Origin: Chloroflexaceae bacterium
GTDB lineage: Bacteria > Chloroflexota > Chloroflexia > Chloroflexales > Chloroflexaceae
NCBI GenBank assembly: GCA_012034075.1
Contig: JAAURD010000029.1
Span: forward strand, 1-33,161
Length of the DNA stretch: 33,161 nucleotides
Reading direction: 5' to 3'
Below the pieces are notes generated by a model, which was not told the origin of the DNA, ran no database searches, and worked only from the letters and a program-made list of their open reading frames with translations. The stretch's first letter is position 1. Each line of letters starts with the position of its first letter. The position numbers were made by a program, and so were the translations under genes. This document shows, one piece after another, positions 25,698-32,770 of this stretch.

Positions 25698-27530
25698 ATG
25701 AAACGCATGCTCTGTTTCAGTTGCCTCTTGCTGCTGTCAACTGCTCTGTTCTTCTGGTCTGGCTGTAGCCGCACCGCAACCACCCCCACTGGTGCAGAAG
25801 ACCCGACCACTGGCGCCAGTGCGGAAGCAGCCATTGGCAGCGCTATCACCAGTACAATCGTCACTAGCGATAGCCCGACTGATCTGCCCGCCAGTGACCC
25901 CGTAACCGAACGACCAGATAAGCCCGATCAGCCACCCGAGATGTATGCCACCTATTGCGCTGCGTGCCACGGCGCTACCGGCGAGGGCAGTAGTCTTGGC
26001 GTTGCGCTCAACACCGAGGAGATGCGCCAGCGTGACCCGGCCGAGCTGACCCAGGCGATTCAAGCAGGCGTGCCTGGCAGTGCTATGCCCGGCTGGGAGC
26101 GCGTGCTCAGCGATGCCGAGATTGATGAACTGGTGCGCTTCATCAACGGTCAGGAGGTGCTGGCCGAAGATGCGATTATTCCGACCAGTACACCATATAC
26201 AGCGTCTGATCTGGCAGACCCGGCTGCTCGGCAGAGCATTGGTACACAGACCTTTGACACGTATTGTGCCTCGTGCCACGGTGAAAACGGCAGTGGCGGC
26301 CTGGGACCGGTGATCAATAGCCAGCAATTTCTCAGTCGTCATACCGATGAGCGCATCCGCGATGCGATTTTGCACGGTGGCTGGCGACCCAACTCGCAGA
26401 TGCCGGCGTATGGTGAGCATATCGACCAGGACACAGTCGATATGCTCGTTGAAACCATCCGCTCGTGGGAAGCTACCGCGCCCAGTGTCCCCAATCCACG
26501 AGGGACGGCGATGACAGAGGCCGGTGTCGGGCCTGGGCAGGGCCATACGGCACAGGGTGACCCTGTAAGCTACCGTGGCAGCGTGCTCAGCCTGCGTGAA
26601 TCCCTGCTCACGATCACCACCGCAGATGGTAAGACCGTTGCCGTGGTTCTGGGGCCACCGTGGTACTGGCAAGAGCAGGGCATTGCCATTGCTATCAGCG
26701 ATACGGTCGAACTGGAGGCAGTTATGCTCGATAGTGGTGTGCAACGGGCCAACCAGGTATCGAACGAAACCACCGGTGAACAGATGACTTTGATTGATGC
26801 CAGTGGCCGACCAGCCTGGGCCGGTCAGGGTGAGGGTCATCAGGGTCAAGGTCAAGGTCAGGGTCAGGGCCAAGGTCAGGGTCAGGGCCAAGGTCAGGGT
26901 GCAGCCAACCGTGGCGATCCGGTAAGCTATCGGGGTGAAGTTGTCGAAGTTGCTGGTACGGTGCTGACCATGCGCACCGAGAACGACGATTCCATTGATG
27001 TCGTGCTTGGCCCGCCGTGGTATTGGCCGGCCTATGGTATTGCGCTCAATCCAGGGGATATGTTGGAACTGGAAGGGTTTGCATTGCCCGATCACTACCC
27101 GGAAGCCGATGTCATTCGGAATCTCACCACGGGTGAATCCATTCAACTCCGCACTGCCGATGGTCAGCCGGTCTGGCAGCAACTGGAACGATCAGGCCAA
27201 GGGCAGGGCCAGGGCCAGGGCCAGGGCCAGGGCCAAGGGCAGGGCCAGGGCCAGGAAGGGACGCCACGGACGGTTGAAGGTACCGTTGTCGCACTCAACA
27301 GCAATATCCTGACGGTGGAGACCAGCACTGGCGATACCATAGAGGTAACATTAGGACCACCCTGGTTCTGGGGCGAGCAAGGCATTGCACTCAATCCGGG
27401 CGATCAAGTCACACTGGATGGCAATGATATGCCAGGGGGCAACCTGCGTCTTTCCACGATCACCAACACCGCTACGGGTGAAACGATGGTATTGCGCAAC
27501 CCCGATGGCACGCCCGTCTGGCAGCAGTAA
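25698..27530 (+). CDS. Two-haem cytochrome c lipoprotein with three LGPPWYW domains and Gly-Gln linkers
   Basis: This 610-residue exported lipoprotein has a signal peptide ending in a lipobox-like FFWSGC with Cys 23. Haem domain 1 has CAACH at 87-91 and axial Met 130 (SAMPGW). Haem domain 2 has CASCH at 190-194 and Met 235 (SQMPAY). Three copies of a domain of about 85-90 residues follow (about 286-375, 406-495 and 522-610). Each has V-x-G-x-V, then LGPPW(Y/F)W, a GIAL-x-PGD-like turn, a TTGE-type segment and a final PVWQQ or PAWAG. They are separated by (Gly-Gln)n linkers at 380-401 and 500-520. The repeated domain may be a small beta barrel; I do not recognise a family. GAAAGGACC just before the ATG is the ribosome-binding site. 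A role in extracellular or periplasmic electron transfer is likely. Confidence 0.9.
   Translation: MKRMLCFSCLLLLSTALFFWSGCSRTATTPTGAEDPTTGASAEAAIGSAITSTIVTSDSPTDLPASDPVTERPDKPDQPPEMYATYCAACHGATGEGSSLGVALNTEEMRQRDPAELTQAIQAGVPGSAMPGWERVLSDAEIDELVRFINGQEVLAEDAIIPTSTPYTASDLADPAARQSIGTQTFDTYCASCHGENGSGGLGPVINSQQFLSRHTDERIRDAILHGGWRPNSQMPAYGEHIDQDTVDMLVETIRSWEATAPSVPNPRGTAMTEAGVGPGQGHTAQGDPVSYRGSVLSLRESLLTITTADGKTVAVVLGPPWYWQEQGIAIAISDTVELEAVMLDSGVQRANQVSNETTGEQMTLIDASGRPAWAGQGEGHQGQGQGQGQGQGQGQGQGQGAANRGDPVSYRGEVVEVAGTVLTMRTENDDSIDVVLGPPWYWPAYGIALNPGDMLELEGFALPDHYPEADVIRNLTTGESIQLRTADGQPVWQQLERSGQGQGQGQGQGQGQGQGQGQEGTPRTVEGTVVALNSNILTVETSTGDTIEVTLGPPWFWGEQGIALNPGDQVTLDGNDMPGGNLRLSTITNTATGETMVLRNPDGTPVWQQ
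26823..26900 (+). repeat. Tandem 6-base repeat coding for Gly-Gln (linker 1)
   Basis: GGTCAG, GGTCAA and GGCCAA hexamers repeat with little change; a minority of codons give Glu or His. It codes for a flexible linker between repeated domains 1 and 2. Confidence 0.9.
27195..27254 (+). repeat. Tandem 6-base repeat coding for Gly-Gln (linker 2)
   Basis: About ten near-identical GGCCAG/GGGCAG units code for a pure Gly-Gln linker between repeated domains 2 and 3. The codon choice (mostly GGC CAG) differs from linker 1 (mostly GGT CAG), so the two tracts expanded separately. Confidence 0.9.
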
Positions 27531-27552
27531 CGCCAGATTGCCAGCAATCCAT

Positions 27553-27577
27553 AGGTGCGCAGTTCGGCTGCGCACCT
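27553..27577 (+). terminator. Hairpin after the cytochrome lipoprotein gene
   Basis: AGGTGCGCAG and CTGCGCACCT form a perfect 10-bp stem with a five-base TTCGG loop, 23 bases after the stop codon. There is no T-run after it, so it is either a weak terminator or an RNA-stabilising structure. Confidence 0.5.
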
Positions 27578-27617
27578 GCACCGATACGAGAACGTATTTT
27601 ACACAATCGTGGGTTTT

Positions 27618-27638
27618 GGGTATCGGGTATCGGGCATC
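27618..27638 (+). repeat. Three GGGTATC units in tandem
   Basis: GGGTATC GGGTATC GGGCATC lie end to end. Confidence 0.75.
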
Positions 27639-27671
27639 ATCAGGCACAGCGTGCGGTCGTGCCCGACGGTC

Positions 27672-27690
27672 GTGCGGCGGCAAGCCGCAC
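27672..27690. repeat. GC-rich hairpin
   Basis: GTGCGGC and GCCGCAC form a 7-bp stem with a GGCAA loop. Confidence 0.6.
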
Positions 27691-27838
27691 CGACGATCTT
27701 CCACAAACATTCAACACAGAGGCGCAAAGCCGTAAAGGTTGGACCTAATTATGCATTGTTCATAATCAATTGCTCATAACCTCCGTGCCGTCGTGTTTCC
27801 GTGGTGCATCTTCATCCACAGGCCCTCACCCCCGGTTC

Positions 27839-27857
27839 CTCTCCCAAGGCGGGAGAG
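27839..27857. repeat. Hairpin in a dispersed-type intergenic repeat
   Basis: CTCTCCC and GGGAGAG form a 7-bp stem with an AAGGC loop, next to CCCTCACCCCCGGTTC. This block resembles repeats seen between genes in Chloroflexota; its copy number cannot be judged from one window. Confidence 0.6.
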
Positions 27858-27973
27858 AGTAGACGATGCCAGCGCGGCATGCTTTCTTCTCTTGTGAACA
27901 CAGGGCCGGGTATGAGGAGGGAAGAGGTCGGGACGACCGCACACACGCATCAGACGGAGGTGCGGCGTGCGGC

Positions 27974-28008
27974 CGCTTTGCGCTTCAACGCTTTGCGCTT
28001 CAACGCTT
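27974..28008. repeat. Tandem 15-bp repeat, about 2.4 copies
   Basis: CGCTTTGCGCTTCAA is repeated exactly twice and then begins a third time (CGCTT). Confidence 0.85.
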
Positions 28009-28223
28009 CCACTGCGTCCGATCACAACGCATACCCGTGATCACCTGAATTTGGTATCAGACAGCAGCAACCATGACGCACAAAAGTTCGGGTTACCAAC
28101 GATGCAAACAGGATAAAATAAGAACATATATTCTAATTACACAACGTTTCGCCCATCTATCGGGGTGGTTACCGCTCTTTCAATAGATGCAACTGATCCA
28201 TCGGGTTGAGCGAGCGGATAATC

Positions 28224-28305
28224 TGTGGGAAAACGTGTGGGAAAGTGTGGGAAAGTGTGGGAAAGTGTGGGAAAGTGTGGGATACATTGGGATATGTTGG
28301 AAAAC
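28224..28305. repeat. 10-bp tandem repeat, eight units
   Basis: TGTGGGAAAG occurs four times exactly at 28236-28275. A 12-base TGTGGGAAAACG precedes these units and three decayed units follow (TGTGGGATAC, ATTGGGATAT, GTTGGAAAAC). The period equals about one DNA helical turn, so the units face the same side. It lies 316 bases before the DUF262 gene. Confidence 0.9.
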
Positions 28306-28393
28306 GATAGGATTGGCATTGATTGGAGCATGCTGGATCGATGAAACGTGTATCGTTTGACACTGATGATGGGGGTTTTGCTGTGTGATATAT

Positions 28394-28407
28394 CGAACAT
28401 GTGTTCT
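28394..28407. promoter_or_regulatory. SOS-box-like palindrome
   Basis: CGAACATGTGTTCT fits 13 of 14 positions of the Gram-positive LexA box CGAACRNRYGTTYC. It lies 214 bases before the cassette start. Whether LexA of this organism uses this motif is not known from the sequence. Confidence 0.35.
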
Positions 28408-28564
28408 TTTCTGTTCCTGGTGGGTGATTCGTGATCGGATGTGAGTGGGGGTTGATCTGACTCTCAGCATAGCACCAGCACATAACCTCCACTGCTGTTC
28501 CGATCAGTCATCTGCTCAATACACGTTTTGCAAAATCCTGTGCAGATTGTTGTGTACAGCATCG

Positions 28565-28573
28565 TGGTATGAT
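28565..28573 (+). promoter_or_regulatory. Extended -10 promoter candidate for the three-gene cassette
   Basis: TGG-TATGAT (TATGAT at 28568-28573) has the extended -10 form. Possible -35 elements (TTGTTG at 28547) are spaced 15 bases away. The leader would be about 40 bases. Confidence 0.45.
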
Positions 28574-28620
28574 AAAGGAAGAGATACATTGATGACCAGC
28601 ACTGGAAGGGAAGGCATGCC

Positions 28621-29769
28621 TTGACTCACACCAACAAGATAGTACAAGAATCCATACCATCTTTCGATCATGAGCATCTGGAAGGAATTGAGTCAGAAGA
28701 TGTTATGGGTGACGATGTCATTAACCACCCGTTTGATCCAACGCTGATTCGGGTCGAAACCTTGTCCGTAACCGTGAATCTGGTGCTTTCACGCATACAG
28801 GAAGGAGAAATTGACCTCAATCCAGAGTTTCAACGGAAAGCCGGTATCTGGAAAGATGGCGCACAAAGTCGTTTAATTGAGTCACTGTTGATGCGCATTC
28901 CACTACCAGCATTATACATGGATGGAGCAAACGAAGACAGATGGGTCGTTGTTGATGGACTTCAACGACTGACAACTCTGAAGCGGTTTGTGCTCGATAA
29001 GGTACTAAGATTAACTGAACTGGAATTTTTGACGAACCTTATCGGCTATACCTATGATGATTTGCCAAGGCACTTTCAACGCCGTATCCAGGAAACCCAA
29101 CTCACGATCTATCTTATTAGCCGTGGGACACCAGAAGACGTGAAATTTACCATCTTCCGACGCATTAACACTGGTGGCAAACCGTTATCGCTACAAGAGA
29201 TTCGGCATGCGCTCAATCAGGGTAAATCAACGCGATTGCTTGAAGAGTTAGCGCAATCTCCAGAGTTCAAGGCAGCAACTGCAGAAGGAATAGCTGATGA
29301 TCGTATGGGAGACCGTGAACTGGTGTTGCGGTTTCTTGCTTTTACGCTCAGACCTTATCACACCTATGTTGTGCAAGACTTTGATGCTTTTTTAAACCAA
29401 ACCATGCAGATGATCAATGGGTTGGCAGATGACAAGATTGACGATCTAAAACGGCAGTTTAAACGGGCTATGCGAGCAGCCTATCGCTTGTTTGGTAACG
29501 ATGCTTTCCGTAAGCGGTATCACGAACGTGATCGTCGTAATCCAATTAACAAATCATTGTTTGAGTCATGGTCGGTAAATTTGAATGCATTATCTGATGA
29601 TGAACTGGAGAACATCATACAGAATAAACATCAAGTCAACCAAAAATGTATGGAGTTGATGCAGGATCGAGCATTTGATGCAGCAATCTCACAGGGGACT
29701 GGCGATGTTGCCAAAGTTCAGCGGCGCTTTGAACGCGTGCGAGACCTGATACAGGAGGTGCTTCTATGA
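28621..29769 (+). CDS. DUF262 protein, first gene of a putative defence cassette
   Basis: This 382-residue protein has the DUF262 (GmrSD N-terminal, ParB-like) signatures: LNPEFQRKAGIWKDGAQSRL at about 66-85, SLLMRIPLPALYM, VVVDGLQRLTTLKRF with the D-G-x-Q-R core at about 112-116, and FRRINTGGKPLSLQEIRHAL at about 179-198. DUF262 domains are known from DNA-modification-dependent restriction, where they bind and hydrolyse nucleotide. The HNH nuclease domain (DUF1524) that follows in full GmrSD proteins is absent here. The start is TTG at 28621, with GAAGGGAAGG upstream at a spacing of six. The stop overlaps the next start (ATGA). Confidence 0.88.
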   Translation: MTHTNKIVQESIPSFDHEHLEGIESEDVMGDDVINHPFDPTLIRVETLSVTVNLVLSRIQEGEIDLNPEFQRKAGIWKDGAQSRLIESLLMRIPLPALYMDGANEDRWVVVDGLQRLTTLKRFVLDKVLRLTELEFLTNLIGYTYDDLPRHFQRRIQETQLTIYLISRGTPEDVKFTIFRRINTGGKPLSLQEIRHALNQGKSTRLLEELAQSPEFKAATAEGIADDRMGDRELVLRFLAFTLRPYHTYVVQDFDAFLNQTMQMINGLADDKIDDLKRQFKRAMRAAYRLFGNDAFRKRYHERDRRNPINKSLFESWSVNLNALSDDELENIIQNKHQVNQKCMELMQDRAFDAAISQGTGDVAKVQRRFERVRDLIQEVLL

Positions 29770-30893
29770 TTACTGAGTTACACCTGACAAACTTTAAATG
29801 CTTTGAGAATCAAATCATCGCCCTGAAACATCTGACCCTGCTATCTGGCCTGAATGGCATGGGAAAGTCAACCGTAATCCAGGCATTGCTTCTGCTTCGT
29901 CAATCATATGAGAGAGATGGGCGAATCAGCAGATTAGAACTCAATGGGGAACTGACCAGTCTTGGTACTGCACAGGATGTACGCTTTGAACACGCACAGA
30001 CCGATGATATGAGCATTGGACTCCTTGATGATCACGTGGGTAAGGTGGTATGGCGTTTTTGTATCAATCCATCCACAGACGTTTTATCGATACAACATCA
30101 ACCGGAACAAGATCATCACAGCATTGCGCAAATGAGTCTCTTTCAACGTCACTTTCAGTATCTTCAAGCTGAACGCATAGGACCACGAAATGCGTTTGAG
30201 ACATCAGATTTTCAGGTGCGGCAACGACGCCAACTTGGACCACAGGGAGCATACACAGCCCACTTTCTCGCCTTGTTTGGCAATGATGATATTGCACTAC
30301 GGAAATTACAACATCCCGATGCAGCATCGCTCAGTCTCAAACATCAGGTTGAGGCATGGCTCAATATCATCTCACCAGGTACACGACTGAACATAACATC
30401 GGTACCTGATATGGATATTGTGGGATTACGCTATTCATTTACGTCCGGTCGGAGCGAAAGCAACCCTTACCGTACTACCAACGTGGGTTTTGGGTTGACC
30501 TATACATTGCCCATTCTGGTCGCTCTTTTATCATCACCTCCAGGTGCATTATTGTTACTTGAGAATCCTGAAGCGCATCTGCATCCTAAAGGACAATCCC
30601 TTATCGGAGAGTTGCTTGCACGTGCCGCTGCTGCTGGTCAGCAGATTATTGTTGAAACCCATAGCGATCACATTTTAAATGGTATTCGCGTGGCTGTGCG
30701 CCAACAACAAATCCCCCCACAACAGGTAGCACTGCACTTTTTTGAGCGTGATGCACAGACTGGCAAACATTTGGTGTTAACACCCCAGATCGATCATCAT
30801 GGACGGATCAACGAATGGCCAGACTATTTTTTTGATCAGTATGAAAGGAGTCTGGAGGCTTTACTCCTACCAGTGACCGACAATGAGTTTTGA
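29766..30893 (+). CDS. AAA15/OLD-type ATPase (DUF3696-like), second gene of the cassette
   Basis: This 375-residue ATPase is of the RecF/OLD/AAA15 sort. It starts ITELHLTNFKCFENQ, with Walker A GLNGMGKST at 28-36. A long middle part follows, then LLLLENPEAHLHPKGQ (Walker B and D-loop region) and IIVETHSDHILNGIRVAV (switch with a His). The last part, with DHHGRINEWPDYFFDQYERS, is of DUF3696 type, and no TOPRIM domain is present. Such ATPases act as sensors or switches in several anti-phage systems. Translational coupling to the first gene (4-base overlap) and the third (11-base overlap) suggests a complex. Its exact role is unknown. Confidence 0.9.
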   Translation: MITELHLTNFKCFENQIIALKHLTLLSGLNGMGKSTVIQALLLLRQSYERDGRISRLELNGELTSLGTAQDVRFEHAQTDDMSIGLLDDHVGKVVWRFCINPSTDVLSIQHQPEQDHHSIAQMSLFQRHFQYLQAERIGPRNAFETSDFQVRQRRQLGPQGAYTAHFLALFGNDDIALRKLQHPDAASLSLKHQVEAWLNIISPGTRLNITSVPDMDIVGLRYSFTSGRSESNPYRTTNVGFGLTYTLPILVALLSSPPGALLLLENPEAHLHPKGQSLIGELLARAAAAGQQIIVETHSDHILNGIRVAVRQQQIPPQQVALHFFERDAQTGKHLVLTPQIDHHGRINEWPDYFFDQYERSLEALLLPVTDNEF

Positions 30894-31872
30894 ACCCGTT
30901 TTGAATGAACTCTCGATGGAAAACCTGGCTTCGGATATCGGTGAAGCACGTCGCCGGATGAGTCTCTTTATCCAAACACTGGTGATAGCAACAGGAACAT
31001 ATGGCCTTAAACGGACATTACGTATCAAAAACGAACAGTTTTATTCTCAGGAACTTGCTTCTGGCTATCCATTAGCCCGTTGGCGTAATGATAGGAACGT
31101 ATCACCAGATGAACGGAACTTCTGGCGTGTGCTTACAACAAAGCATCCATTTCTCATCGATCACGATGCTCTCGGAGGTGCTGCATTGATGATGGAGTGT
31201 CACTGTGGTGGAAAGCCAGCAATTGGGCTACAAGCAGCACTGCTCCTGGATACCATTGCTATCAGTGTGCTTTCTGATACTCTTTGGGATAACGCAGAAG
31301 TCACCTTGACCGTCAGTGAGCTTGATCAAGAGGGAATATGGCTCCCCGAACGAATGGAACAGGTAACTCATGCCAGTCATCCTGATCATTTACGCGTGCA
31401 TGCTCGTTGGATAAAACAACGCCAACAGGCTGAAACGGATCATGAACTGAGGATCATTCAGAGTGGTGCAGAACTGTGGAGTCAGCGACACATAGTATGG
31501 CCTTCACTGACATTTTGCGCTGTAGTAGAACAACAACTTCGCAAGAACAACCCTCAAATAAATCATATAGAAGCAATAAGATTGCGGTTACAATATCTTG
31601 AACAATATAGCAAAGAGTGGGTTCAGGCCGGTGGTGCTTTTGACCCACTTAAACTGGCTGGTCGTGCATCACCAGAAAGTAAACCGACTCTCGAACACCC
31701 GAAACTTGGCCCTATGCGGGTTTTCTCATGTCCAGATGGACAGAATCGGGTATTTAGCTGGCACCTAAAGCTCGGTTCTGGCTGGCGGATCCATTTTTAT
31801 CCAGATGAAGAGCAGCACGTCATAATTATAGGCTATATCGGACCACATCTTTCAACAGTGGTCTTTTCCTAA
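30883..31872 (+). CDS. Unrecognised protein, third gene of the cassette (candidate effector)
   Basis: I do not recognise this 329-residue protein. It has no signal peptide or membrane helix. Features seen: a helical N-terminus (ENLASDIGEARRRMSLFIQT), a motif GYPLARWRNDRNVSPDERNF with a charged WRND core, MECHCGGKPAIGLQAALLLD with a Cys-His-Cys, a long helical region (about 160-260), and a C-terminal beta part (FSWHLKLGSGWRIHFYPDEE, then VIIIGYIGPHLST). That end faintly resembles small RelE/HigB-type toxin cores, a weak inference. It overlaps the ATPase gene by 11 bases and so is translated with it. It stops 14 bases before the converging methyltransferase gene, with no clear terminator between. 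Confidence 0.8.
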   Translation: MSFEPVLNELSMENLASDIGEARRRMSLFIQTLVIATGTYGLKRTLRIKNEQFYSQELASGYPLARWRNDRNVSPDERNFWRVLTTKHPFLIDHDALGGAALMMECHCGGKPAIGLQAALLLDTIAISVLSDTLWDNAEVTLTVSELDQEGIWLPERMEQVTHASHPDHLRVHARWIKQRQQAETDHELRIIQSGAELWSQRHIVWPSLTFCAVVEQQLRKNNPQINHIEAIRLRLQYLEQYSKEWVQAGGAFDPLKLAGRASPESKPTLEHPKLGPMRVFSCPDGQNRVFSWHLKLGSGWRIHFYPDEEQHVIIIGYIGPHLSTVVFS

Positions 31873-31886
31873 AGTCTTTGTGTCGA

Positions 31887-32651
31887 TTACACGCGACGAG
31901 CCACAATCGCAAGAGCCGCACCGTTGCCCGGATCCGTCTCGACCGGTGATAGGTACCGCAGTTGCTGCAACGTCACCGGCACGCGCCGGAGTTGCTGATA
32001 GCGATGTTGCAGGGTGCTCGTGGTCCGTTGTTGCTGCTCCCAGAGCCGGAGTTGATGGCTCTGGCGGGCTTGACGAGGATCGATGTACGTGGTATGGTCA
32101 ACCAGCGTGAGACCTCGGCGGGTGAGATCAGACTCAACGGTTGCCACGGAGTAGTAGTGGTAATGGGCATAGCTGCGGTCCAGTTCGGCACGCGCAGATG
32201 CGGATGGTGCTGGTGTGCCAAGCATCAGTGCGGGGAATTGCTCACTGACCGTGGAAAGGATGAGCCAGCCCCCCGGCTGCACAATACGGGCCAGTTCATC
32301 CCAGGTAGCAGCGGCATCAGGGATATGCTCAATGACGCTATTACTGAACACCACCGGTTGCGATTGAGCCGATAGCGGGATGGCTGTGGCTGAAGCACAG
32401 ATGGCATGGCGATAGGCTGACTTGTGTCGATACACATGCAGGACATCGGTGCGACTGAGATCAAAACCCAGCGTGATCTGGCGAATGAATGCCTGGCCGA
32501 GGGCACCATTGCCACACCCCACGTCAACAGCTACCTGGTCAGTAAGATCGATACCATGACGAGCAGCCAGAGCGACCATCGCCTGAATCTCAATGGTGCG
32601 AAAGAGAAATGCAAAGGGCGACGTCGCATAACATCGCAGCATGCGACGCAT
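31887..32651 (-). CDS. Class I SAM-dependent methyltransferase
   Basis: This protein of about 254 residues has a Rossmann methyltransferase core: VAVDVGCGNGALGQAFI (motif I), ITLGFDLSRTDVLHV (motif II region), VVFSNSVIEHIPDAAATW and LARIVQPGGWLILSTVSE (motifs of the Methyltransf_11 type). The C-terminal third has no known domain and includes a Gln/Arg-rich stretch (LRLWEQQQRTTSTLQHRYQQ). The substrate is unknown. The start is uncertain: the ATG at 32651 (MRRMLRCYAT) fits the domain start, but in-frame ATGs at 32690 and 32708 also exist and none has a good Shine-Dalgarno. Its neighbour on the other side is another methyltransferase in divergent orientation, as in glycan or lipid modification loci. 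Confidence 0.82.
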   Translation of the reverse strand: MRRMLRCYATSPFAFLFRTIEIQAMVALAARHGIDLTDQVAVDVGCGNGALGQAFIRQITLGFDLSRTDVLHVYRHKSAYRHAICASATAIPLSAQSQPVVFSNSVIEHIPDAAATWDELARIVQPGGWLILSTVSEQFPALMLGTPAPSASARAELDRSYAHYHYYSVATVESDLTRRGLTLVDHTTYIDPRQARQSHQLRLWEQQQRTTSTLQHRYQQLRRVPVTLQQLRYLSPVETDPGNGAALAIVARRV

Positions 32652-32741
32652 AATGTGTTGTGTGGTGCTCTGGTGTATAATATGACTCATCGTGATCGAT
32701 AGTATCATCGGGTAAGCTCTGTTTTAGATATAGAGCCTTAG

Positions 32742-32747
32742 TATACT
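32742..32747 (+). promoter_or_regulatory. Possible -10 element for the last gene
   Basis: TATACT lies 23 bases before the ATG at 32771, in the 119-base divergent gap. The -35 region is weak (TGTTTT). Confidence 0.3.
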
Positions 32748-32770
32748 CGAAGAAAGGCCTCTTGTCATTC

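Larger units (their letters stand above)
27531..28620. other. Non-coding, repeat-rich intergenic region of about 1.1 kb
   Basis: No believable gene lies here on either strand; the open frames are short and low-complexity. The first half (27531-28060) is a chain of GC-rich short hairpins and repeats, including a CCCTCACCCCC plus CTCTCCC stretch of the kind scattered between genes in Chloroflexus-like genomes. The second half (28060-28620) is AT-richer and contains a 10-bp tandem repeat, an SOS-box-like palindrome and the cassette promoter. I see no transposase, tRNA or attachment-site duplication. Confidence 0.7.

Noticed and set aside
25737..27182. Long minus-strand open frame (481 codons) opposite the cytochrome lipoprotein
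   Set aside because: The + strand has a signal peptide, two haem motifs and repeated domains. The opposite frame is an artefact of codon bias and the Gly-Gln repeats, and reads as low-complexity Leu-Thr runs there.
28224..28305. CRISPR array or replication-origin iterons
   Set aside because: The units are only 10 bases with no spacers, and no rep, dnaA or cas gene is near.
28137..28492. Minus-strand frames rich in Phe-Pro-Thr-His
   Set aside because: They are translations of the 10-bp tandem repeat in different frames, without ribosome-binding sites.
27531..28620. Insertion sequence or integrase-borne island boundary
   Set aside because: No transposase, integrase, tRNA or matching terminal repeats can be seen; only short local repeats are present.
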